Below the pieces are notes generated by a model. It did not search any database. It saw only the letters and a list, made by a program, of their open reading frames with translations, and had not been told where the DNA came from. A DNA stretch of 64,000 nucleotides from Siphonodentalium dalli (taxonomy: Eukaryota; Mollusca; Scaphopoda; Gadilida; Siphonodentaliidae), in contig CP136067.1 in NCBI GenBank assembly GCA_032622095.1, positions 93,796,707 through 93,860,706 on the forward strand, in the 5' to 3' direction. Shown here piece after piece: positions 55,185 through 64,000 of this stretch; within the stretch, counting starts at the first letter, position 1; every line of letters starts with the position of its first letter. Both the position numbers and the translations under genes were made by a program.

Positions 55185-57616
55185 TAGTGATGTTCCGATA
55201 ATCAGAAACGGCCATCGGTCGATAATAACCCATTTGACATTAATCATACCTCGCAGATGAACATCGGCTTTTATCAATTGCCAAAAAACAACATAATCTG
55301 TTATTACACTTTACAGTAGTCGAAATTTCCCCCATACCTGTAATGGGAGCTTTTGCTTCAAGTCCGGAAAGGAAGAATATGACGCAAGACACGACCAAAC
55401 CGCGATGTTCCCCGGGCAATACATGTACTAATGCGTCACTCTGACATACCTTTCACCTTCCTTTTCCAAAAAAAGAGACATTTATGGAGCATTTTTGGCG
55501 AACATTTTTCAAACATTCGGGTGTGTTCAATCGGACTTCCGGTAACACCGCACTCGGTATCGTGGGCAAATAAGTTCTGTCAATGACATTGTACATAGCA
55601 CGAAACTATTTAGATGTCTCATTAATTTATACGTTCTGTCAGTTTCTCGTCTAATAACTTTGTTTATCTTATTTTTTCACTGGGATTCAACATACTATGA
55701 AAACCACAGTGATATCTTGGACGTTTCAAAAGAAACAGAAATAGAACAGAAACATGCCTGATCTCTTGGACGTAAAGATACAGAAATAGAACAGAAACAT
55801 GCCTATATATACAAATTAAATAAACATAAGTACCCGTTTTCAATCGTCGCACTCCCTCATGAAGCACTCTGTCATGCTCCCTCGCGATGTGCCCTCCAGT
55901 TTCTCATCTAATAACATTATAAATACAGGGATTTTTTCCACCCTGTTTTAGGGAATAGGTCCTGGGGAACATCGCGGTTTGGTCGTGTCTAATGCGTCAT
56001 ATTCTTCCTTTCCGGACTTGAAGCAAAAGCTCCGTTGGCCGTGGTGGGGAAAGTTGGACTATACATTTCAATGTATAGTCAATTTTGGACTACTGTTATA
56101 GTAACTATAACTTATAAGCACAACATGCACTCTTTAAGTTTAATAAACATATGCAATACAACCGTTGTATTGACTGTAGAAAACAGTTGTAACAGTACAA
56201 AAAGAAGCTATTGGCATCATCCAAACAGTCTGATATTATTATAGATATAAAGCATGTCATTATACACCTACCGGCCGGCACGCACGCGCATATGCTGTGT
56301 AATATGAATTTATTGCTTGAATCGTGTGGACACAAAATGGACTCAAAGAAACCTGTAAACAGCTGACCTCATTACATTGTAGTTTCCTGTCAAGCATGTG
56401 CCATCATATGCTGTGTCAATAATAAGCATACACTAATTGAATTAGTACAGTCACGATCAGATAAACTATCTCCAATAACGACCAATGTGAGCAGGCATTG
56501 TATAATATCCAAAATGAGGGCTTTTGTGAAAAATGTTTATAATTATAAACATTAAATAAAACTTTTAAAGGAATATACTTTGAAGACTCCAAATACATTT
56601 AAAGGAACATACGGTATAGCTGATGCATGTCAGAAGGTCAGTCTGTATGGGAAGCCAAATTGACATTTAATAAATAATTGAACTTAAGCGCAATAAGGAA
56701 TCTCTAATTGCGCTTAAGCGCAATAAGGGAATCTCTAATTGCGCTTAAGCGCAATAAGGAAATATTTAATCGCGCAATAAGGAATAGCTAATTGCGCTTA
56801 AGTGCAATAAGGAATATTCCTTATTGCGCTTAAGCGCAATTAGCTACATTGCATAAACTCCCTATAATTCAAATGGTGTATAGTCCATGGTTCAATGGGT
56901 GGAGCAAATATAGGATAATTCTACTATTTGCAGAGGGGGTGATCTCATGAGTGAGATATTAATTGCGCTTAAGCGCAATAAGGAATCCATAAATGCAATA
57001 CGGGAAGATCTAATTGCCCTTAAAAGCGCAATAAGAATATTCCTAATTCATTAAGCGCAATAAGGAAAATCTTATTGAGCTTAAGCGCAATAAGGAATAT
57101 CTTATTGCGCTTGAGCACAATAAGGAATATTCTTATTGCGCTTAAGCGCAATTAGAGATTGCGCATCTATTAAATGTCAATTTGGCTTCCCATAAGTCTG
57201 TGATGCTACCATGCATGCAAAACTCCTGTACTGTCACTGTGACTCAGTATACTCCAAGTCTGTATGATAGCAATTATTATCCATCAATCTAAATAATCAT
57301 TGACATTCCATAATTTGTCGCAACTTCCAAGTATTCAATCACAATTAAGTCACAGACTTTTACACCACGTGCACGCGTTTCACGCATGGTTACTTGGTAG
57401 TCACATCTCTGAGTAGTCCCCTTTGTCAAAACAACTACCGGCATACATCAAAGGCAGCGCACAGCTGACGTCGGCAGAAATACTTTTGTGACGCGTGTAT
57501 ATGGGAACAAACGCCCAATATATATTTTGAAAACATCGGAATCGGAAATCGGCCGATTGTGCCTCCAGTTATCGGAAATCAGTCCGATGGGTTTTTACAT
57601 TATAGGAACATCACTA
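55185..57616. mobile_element. 2.4-kb hAT-like element with nested foldbacks
   Basis: TIRs TAGTGATGTTCC and GGAACATCACTA. Flanking octamers are CAGATTAT (55177-55184) and CAGATTAA (57617-57624), 7 of 8 equal. Near both ends are CATCGGTCGATAATA/CCGATGGG and GGAAATCGGCCGAT motifs. Nested within are an inverted pair (about 55332-55430 and 55962-56049, GCTTTTGCTTCAAGTCCGG) and the foldback at 56647-57193. No recognised transposase. Confidence 0.75.
56647..57193. repeat. Foldback element filled with TTGCGCTTAAGCGCAA palindromes
   Basis: Outer arms ATGGGAAGCCAAATTGACAT and their inverse enclose about ten copies of the 16-bp palindrome TTGCGCTTAAGCGCAA or near variants. They are spaced by TAAGGAATNNCTAA-like linkers. 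A ~90-bp non-repetitive centre lies near 56850-56955. Flanks CAGTCTGT and AAGTCTGT agree at 7 of 8 bases. Confidence 0.9.
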
Positions 57617-59324
57617 CAGATTAACTAGCCATAACCATAACCCATGGCCATGCTACCTGATCAGAGGTTTACAGACCAGGAACAGGCAGCATACCGGTAT
57701 CTAATAAATGGTGGCGTTGTCCTTGTCTTGTCGTCATATATTCCTGCATTGACTTTTCGTATCTGTATCTGTAGATATTGCAGTGCAGTAACCTTTCGGC
57801 TATAGACGAACTGGTCCAGGTGCTACCAACATCTGAGTAACTTTATAACTCTGTTAACCCTGTGGTACTCCAGTAGCGTTCTTTAATGTGCACACCCCAA
57901 GGCGTGTACACGGGTCGGTCATTAATGTCCGTGCCCGATCTGACAGCAATTGCACCCACAACTACATACCTGGACAAATGTGGTAATGGGGGAAGTCGGC
58001 ATTTTGCATTCGGATCTTTATTCAGTGATCTCCAATGAGACTTTTCAGCCTGACAAACTTGGTATCTGACCGAGTTCTGATTTTTGTCAGAATACCCTGA
58101 CCAGGTTGTGATTCCCGGTTTGCTTATAAGTTATATAGCACTAGAGACAGATACGCTACCTCTCCGCTACTGATTTCGTACCACCTCTGATTCGGTTAAG
58201 CCAGAGTAATTTTGATTTCATAAAGTCTGAATAAGGTAACTAGAACAATGATAAAGGCCTATTCATATCATGAATGAAGCATTTTTTCAGCATTGGCTAA
58301 GAATGATGATTTTACCTACCGCATATAAATTATAATCATTTACTTATACTAGTAGATATATAATAGACACTGTCACACAGCTAGTTGGGTAACAATTAGG
58401 TTCCGTAGCCTAGACAGCTATTCTATCATAAAGACAGAACATGCCATACATTGATACAATGACGCAATACGGTTATAGAGTTTATATAGCATGTTGAAGG
58501 TGCATTAAGACCATGTTCAAGTTAAACGTGCTGCTTAGGGAATCAATGGAATCAACACAGTCGCGATTAAATCTCTGATCACCACGACACGAAGGTATAT
58601 GACGTAGGCCTATATACGTGACCATACTAACACTAACTTGCGTTAATTAGTCTATTTTGCAGTATATCTTTTAATTTTGTTTTATTTATATTCAGCTCTG
58701 AATAATTTGTTATTTTCCCACTCTTAGTCTCCAATCGGTTGCGGTTTAGTTGGCATTTTATCTGTCGGCAGTATCAAAGACATCCCGACATATCGCTGGC
58801 GGAACCTATGGCATCGTTACGTTTCATAATTGTTTACCTCCACCGCGTTAAGTTGCATTGATGGTTATCTCCAACGTGTTGAGGAACATTACAACCACAT
58901 TGTGATTGAAGCAATGTTTGAACTGTGTTGCATTAACAATATAGAACTACGTTGACAGTCTCTGTTCGATGCAATCCATGGGCTTGGCAGTTCCAATGCG
59001 GTTGAGGTGGGGGGCACTTATATTAAAAATATGCATACATGTGTGCTGTTAACATAGAAATTCAACTCTCCGTCAATGAGTTTGATCGAATTGTCTGTGG
59101 GGCACAATTAATCACCTCAAGTGACATGATGCTGTGTGATTTGAACAATGTGTTTCGATCGTACATGTAGGGCATACATCGCATGTGCGCTGTCTTGAAC
59201 AGTCTTCAAAAATCGCATGCCAGTATCTGGGGTAAGGGCTGTTCTGCCATATATAGCAGAATAGCCTCGTTGGCTATTATATGCCGTTTATTGCAGAATG
59301 GCCTCGGCCTAATAATAAATGTAT
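57617..59324. other. Intergenic, nothing recognised
   Basis: No long ORF, repeat family or inverted repeat stands out. Confidence 0.45.
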
Positions 59325-59711
59325 GAGGCCCCCCACCCCACCCCCCTGGAATACGGAATACCACTTAACACAGAGGATGGAATACGGAATACGAGTTAAC
59401 AACCATATGGAATTTTCCGGATAAATTTTCTATTGTCGTACGAACGCCGGTCATTCCGCAGTGTCCACGTTTAAAATGATCTAAAATGAAGATGATCGAC
59501 GATCTGTATGTCAAACCGTGAATTTATTGTGACAAAAATTGCATTTATATTATTATTATGATCATTTTTTGGAAGGTGTTGAAGGTCGGCGTACGAATAC
59601 CGGTATTTTTGGAATACCGAATACCTCCTAACAGAGGGGACGGAATACGGTGTACCTCATAACAGGGCATGGAATACGGCGTACGAAAAGGGGGGGGGGG
59701 GTGGGGGCCTC
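59325..59711. mobile_element. Inverted-repeat element with GGAATACGGAATAC motifs
   Basis: Left GAGGCCCCCCACCCC, right GGGGTGGGGGCCTC; ATGTAT borders both sides. Inner GGAATACGG(A/C)(A/G)TAC repeats and CGTACGAA resemble the ends of the element at 25816-29194, so they may be related. Confidence 0.65.
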
Positions 59712-60641
59712 ATGTATAATACTATATACATAATAAAGAAAAAGATTGCAACTAGACAATTAGTGATTTGACCTGATTGTTATTTTTAGAACATGACTCA
59801 AAATTCAGAAACGTGAAAAAGAGATCGACTATGATCTTTAGAAACATTTTTATTTGGAATATTATTCTGCAGCAATCTGTCTGCACGAGCTACATATGGT
59901 ACATTTAACACTGCATCATTTTCAGCACCCACAGTCTCACACTCCACCCCCTGTTGATGTCCATGAGTCACACCGTCAATCTTATATTATACATTATATA
60001 GTAACTCGCATAAGGCCATACATGTGTTGCATGAATCCAAGGTAAGACAAACATCTTTTAGAACGAACTACAGTGTAAATAACAGTTGGACCTTTTTGGA
60101 TTGAAATTAGTTGCCCCATTTATTCCGTCAGCGAAGATTCGCTCAAAATAGTTGCTTGGCATCCGTCCCCACATGGATCAAATTTGTCTCGCATGTGACG
60201 ACTGATTTTCTAAAAATAAACAATTAATAGGTCAAATCGCTAATCTCCTATTGCAATCCTTTTTTATTTATTATGTATATATTATGTTATATATTTATTA
60301 TTATTTATTATCATTTTGTCAAACTCCTGTGGTCTTTCTATATAAATTTTATTCTATGTTGGTCAGTGCCATAAATACCCATATTCATGAAGATCCTGCA
60401 CAACAGACCAATACTATACAAATACGTACATCCTACAATTAGTTTCTTTGTGGTCAAATTCTACTATACATGTACACTGATTCTCCATGTATCTTAATTT
60501 ATATAACTATGAGGTGTTCTTTGACTTTGTTTTATGTCCATGAACAAACTTTTATTGAATTGCCATGTAGTTTCATGTATTAATTTCTAACTTTATCTTT
60601 GCAATGAAATTCTCTATTAATCTCTTAATTTGAACTTATAG
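59712..60641 (+). other. Upstream of exon A: possible non-coding exon, otherwise plain
   Basis: ATTTTCAG at 59918-59925 and CCAAG|GTAAGA at 60041-60042 could bound a 5' UTR exon (59926-60041) for the gene starting at 60691. Support is splice motifs only. Confidence 0.2.
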
Positions 60642-60811
60642 GTAACTGTCTAAGCAATTGACTGTGGTCATACAGTTGGTAGCTATAAACATGCCAAGCG
60701 CCGGGGAAATCATAGCTCCCCAGATAACACCAATCTTTGAGTACAATCGAGAAGGAAAGCCACTCACCACCAACCACTTCACTTCAGCCACATTGATCCA
60801 ATTATCAACAG
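60642..60811 (+). CDS. Alternative first coding exon A of an unidentified gene
   Basis: Acceptor CTTATAG, an in-frame TAA early in the exon, then ATG at 60691. Forty codons plus one base start MPSAGEIIAPQITPIFEYN and end TLIQLST. The exon ends AACAG|GCAAGT, the consensus form of a GC donor. The 62049 exon is a paralogue with the same start peptide, phase and donor. I do not recognise the protein; it is polar, with no signal peptide or TM segment. Downstream exons are not seen in the window. Confidence 0.65.
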
Positions 60812-60956
60812 GCAAGTTACATCATGTAACTGTCAATCAACTCAGTTGATGATCAGAATGATTGAGATCGGTTCTCATATGAATGCTGGAAATGTTAAAC
60901 GCTGCAAGTAATTAAAAGCAGTGTATCAAACTGTATTAGTTTATACCTGTATGCAC

Positions 60957-61090
60957 AGACCTCAAAATATGGTGCTGGACATTTGCAGAATGAGGTCCCA
61001 AAGGGTGAATTTGGTGATACGTAACCCCTAAATGCGTAAACCCTAAATGCATAATCACTAAATTCACCCTCTTGTGACCTCATTCTGTTT
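60957..61090. mobile_element. Family D MITE fragment between alternative exons
   Basis: ACAGACCTCAAAATATGG end, then CAGAATGAGGTCCC and its inverse CTCATTCTG; shortened palindrome. Confidence 0.7.
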
Positions 61091-61313
61091 AGTTCTCATC
61101 TTCTCTGGAAAGTATCTTTATTATCATTTAACAAGTTTTTTTTAGTTTCTTCAGAAACTTCTTTCAAAATTTGTTTTGATGAAGATTTATGTGAACCTTT
61201 TGTTTAACTCTTGTGAAATGTTTCAACTTTCCAGTCCTTCATATACCTGATCTCAGTCACTTTCTGATCAGAAAGATGAACAACCTCTTCATGAACATTG
61301 TCATTCAGTTTAA

Positions 61314-61638
61314 CCCTTCCATGATGGAGCTTCCTGAAATTTTGTGAAAACCCTGTGCCAATGCATTCTCTTATACATGGATAGGATAGGATAGGATATT
61401 TTATTTGCAATACACATATCTATTACATAATAGTGGCGAAAATTATGGAAAATTATGTCGTATATTGTGGGGGATGGCATAGTCTGGCAAGACTGTCTTC
61501 CTGCCATCCCCAGTATGGTGAATATAGAAACTAATAACAATAGTAAGATGTTCAATAGAGAGCCTGATATATATATAAGAGAATGCACTGGCACATGATC
61601 TTTAATGCTGCAGCAGCGTAGCTCACATCACGAAAGGG
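61314..61638. mobile_element. Family C MITE with TTAA ends and an insertion
   Basis: TTAA at 61310-61313 and 61639-61642, with ends CCCTTCCATGATGGAGC and CACGAAAGGG. Between 61379 and about 61560 it contains foreign sequence that starts with a GGATAGGATAGGATA run. A family B copy follows at 61692-61802. Confidence 0.75.
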
Positions 61639-62048
61639 TTAAAGGCAAATATCTATTAGACTTTCTGGGAACTAAAATATTAGTAGAACCACAGTAATGC
61701 CCTAAATAATTGACTTTTTAACCACAGCAGAATTATGGCCAACCTGAAAAGTTACTCATAATTCTGCTGTGGTTAAGGAGACGATTATTTAGGACGTTAC
61801 TGTAAATAGAGGTCAGAAGCTCTTTCCAGTGTGAAAAATTTCTTGATAATTTTTTTATCCCAACACGATTTCTCTCGTGAGTTGGACTGAGATATATATC
61901 TTGCAGAAAAAATATTTTAAAAAACTGAGGTGCGTTTTTCACTGAGATCATTAAACTGAATGCAAATAAATGAGGAATTTGTTCATTTTCAACTATAGTT
62001 ACTTGCACCAATATAAATGGTGGTTAATTACAGTGATTCTCTTTGCAG

Positions 62049-62204
62049 GATAGATTTCATCTGATTTGTTAGGGAACCGGTCATTTGACAATATGCCATC
62101 TGCCGGGGGGATACATGTCCCCACCATCACGGCACTACGGCGACCCTCAAATGGGCTCTCCACGTCACATATAGATTCTACTGTTCTCATAGAGTTAGCA
62201 ACAG
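62049..62204 (+). CDS. Alternative first coding exon B of the same gene
   Basis: Acceptor TTCTCTTTGCAG, in-frame TAG just after it, ATG at 62093. Thirty-seven codons plus one base (phase 1) start MPSAGGIHVPTITALRR and end VLIELAT. It too ends AACAG|GCAAGT, and intron bases after the donor resemble those after exon A, so exon and flank were duplicated about 1.4 kb apart. The open frame, shared ATG context and identical phase suggest both are used, with the rest of the gene beyond 64 kb. Confidence 0.65.
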
Positions 62205-62308
62205 GCAAGTTATCTCATTGTTGTGACTGTTGTTAATGTGTAGTTGTCAAATTGCTCCATAAATGTTAGATTCTCAGTCTTTTTGATGCTTAGGCTTTAA
62301 AGTGATGC

Positions 62309-62675
62309 ACAGTGAATCACTCTGGTAGGGTGATCAAATAGAAATGGAGAATAATCTTGTTCAAAGTAGTTGTTTTACTAAAATAATATGTAAATTGACA
62401 ACGCACACCATCATTCTTATATATTAATTAAATGCAGTGACTCTCGATGACGAAATCGTATTCGTTAGTTTATCACCGATATTTGCGTCCCGAATCGAGT
62501 AGTAAATATTTACAATTGAGCATAGTTCAGATGATGTTGTCTATGGAGTGGTATGGTCGATTTGCTTGAGATTTTCGACGATGTTAGTAGAATGCTACAT
62601 TCACCCAGTTGGCACAACACCTGAATACTAACTTATCAGTTTCACGCACCCGAACAAGTACATAATATGTCTTTA
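62309..62675 (-). repeat. Family A copy, inverted
   Basis: Inverse of 22294-22680: CTCGATGACGAAATC, CTGAATAC and CGAACAAGTACATAATATG in the expected order. Confidence 0.78.
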
Positions 62676-62747
62676 ACATTAAATTTTGCACTAATCTTGA
62701 GACTCATTTGGTCAAGTTTTTACCATTTTTGAATATGCTGATTAATT

Positions 62748-63045
62748 AATAGAGGATATCCACACTTTTTCAGTGGATATGGGTTATATCTCATGAGTGA
62801 TAACAAAACATTGTATTTCCACGAGTGGAAATTCAAATGTTTTGTCATCACGAATGAGATTTAACCCATATCCACTGAAAAAGTGTGGATATTCTGTTTA
62901 TTATATACTTCAATAGTTACTTGCCTATGGCCCCCAATGAATGTCAATACATCATAAATTTCAAGCTGAAATCACTCACTAGTGGGATATCACTTATATC
63001 TCACTGCTAAAACCTTATAATTCATGGGCAAGTATATAATAAACT
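62748..63045. mobile_element. Two adjacent palindromic elements
   Basis: 62752-62894 is a foldback with arms ATATCCACACTTTTTCAGTG and inverse. 62896-63045 is bounded by TTTATTATATACTT and AAGTATATAATAAA with ACTTGCC/GGGCAAGT inside. No targets assigned. Confidence 0.65.
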
Positions 63046-63104
63046 GGTATACCATCTAAGGACCTAACCCTTTTTATACTAAATGGGTACTCCCACTCAG
63101 CTAC

Positions 63105-63300
63105 AAAAGTGTATATTGGAATTGTCTATTATTCATCCGGAGGGGTGTTCAGGAAAAATAAGCAGACGACAGATAACAAAAGTGCAGAGGAACAAGTCCT
63201 ACTTATTGGAGGGAAATGTTCAGATAATAAGTTCGACAAATGACCTGTGGGATAACTATTAATCTCAATGAGTATTTAGTATAGAATGGGTAAAATAAGA
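63105..63300 (+). repeat. Family G copy
   Basis: Matches 7940-8215 (GTCTATTATTCATCCGGAG, GCAGACGACAGATAAC, GAGTATTTAGTATAGAATGG). Nearby 63425-63600 repeats GAGTATTTACTATAGAA and TTGGC(A/T)AGGCTTTAAATATT seen at 63395-63425, a small local duplication. Confidence 0.6.
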
Positions 63301-63704
63301 TATGGTGATAATTTAGAATTTATGACCTCACCCAATTGGCACATCTGTTTTTTTTACCAATGCATTATTATAACATGTACATTTAGAGATGTGATTGTTG
63401 GCAAGGCTTTAAATATTTTGGCCACATGAAATCTCAATGAGTATTTACTATAGAAATGGTAAAATAAGATATGGTGATAATTTTGAATTTATGATCTAGT
63501 GCCCATTGACACTACTGTTTTGTTTTGTTTTTTGCCAATTCATTTGTATGTACATTTATAGAGGTGATTGTTGGCTAGGCTTTAAATATTTTGGCCAGAT
63601 GACATTTTCTTTTGTCTTTTCTAAATAATGGCAAATTTGGCCAGCAATGGCATCCAATTGGAATTTACTTCTTGGGGGTGGTTTGTTGTCATGACTGTTG
63701 TTAA

Positions 63705-64000
63705 CAAGTCTGCAAATAGTGTGTCTTTCATTTGCAGAATGAGGTCCCCAGAGGGTGTATTTAGTGATGCTATCATGCACAATGGGCTAATCAACAAATT
63801 CACCCTAGAGCTGTGAACCTCATTCTGCTTAGGCCTAAATCTTCTGGGAAGTATCTATAGTCTCAAATTTAACATTGTTTTTAGTTACTTTTTCCCTTCT
63901 GGGAAGTTTCTGTATCCCCTAATTTTCAGAAGACAAAATGCATAATCAAGGTGACTAATGGGTGAACTTCACCAACTTCAATTAGGGAAATGCAATCTGA
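63705..64000. mobile_element. Family D element, truncated by window end
   Basis: Starts CAAGTCTGCAAATAGTGTG; then the CAGAATGAGGTCCCCAGAGG palindrome and the unique middle as at 19055-19464. The second half is outside the window. Confidence 0.75.

Noticed and set aside
56690-57160. CRISPR-like array reading of the GCGCTTAAGCGC repeats
   Set aside because: Repeats are short palindromes with near-constant linkers, mirrored around a centre, in a eukaryotic transposon; there are no unique spacers and no cas genes.

Overview
The window is animal genomic DNA. It is AT-rich and intron-dense, with small GT-AG exons in large introns, and it is packed with short inverted-repeat transposons and dispersed repeats. 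There is no bacterial-style gene organisation. The domain mix (MAM, LDLa, EGF), a NACA of vertebrate-like length, and repeats whose tails are rich in GGACGGACAGACGG-type sequence suggest a lophotrochozoan, perhaps a bivalve mollusc. That placement is inference and cannot be settled from the sequence alone. Layout: (1) 1-30.8 kb, plus strand: the 3' part of a type I membrane protein gene. Fourteen exons join with no phase conflict and encode about 609 residues: partial MAM, LDLa, MAM, three LDLa, EGF-like, one transmembrane helix, and a cytoplasmic tail with two NPMY (NPxY) motifs. The order resembles MALRD1-like proteins; the 5' part lies outside the window. (2) 30.8-41.4 kb: repeat-filled space between two convergent genes. 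(3) about 41.4-54.7 kb, minus strand: a complete NACA gene (nascent polypeptide-associated complex subunit alpha, 215 aa, six coding exons) with a probable non-coding first exon and a CRE plus pyrimidine-tract promoter. (4) 54.7-60.6 kb: transposons, including an array of TTGCGCTTAAGCGCAA palindromes. (5) 60.6-62.2 kb, plus strand: two paralogous first coding exons of an unidentified gene, both with GC splice donors; the rest of that gene lies beyond the window. The main unexplained signal is repeated tandem duplication of exon edges together with their splice sites. The second MAM exon has its 3' end and donor in three copies (period 73/74). The transmembrane exon has its acceptor and 5' part in three copies (period 73). 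NACA coding exon 5 has its 3' end and donor in three copies (period 44/45), the third apparently split by a TA-targeting transposon. An LDLa exon has a partial upstream copy that can be read as a 57-nt phase 1-1 cassette, and the NPMY exon has a decayed copy. Only one copy at each triplicated edge keeps the full reading frame, so the others predict truncated or altered tails if used. The mobile-element record is also clear. Four elements have perfect 8-bp target duplications (7477-7730, 13376-14525, 25816-29194, 51460-51699) and others have near-perfect ones, as expected for hAT transposons. One hAT still has its empty site preserved in a neighbouring tandem duplicate. TTAA-flanked, TA-flanked and TTA-flanked families are present too.
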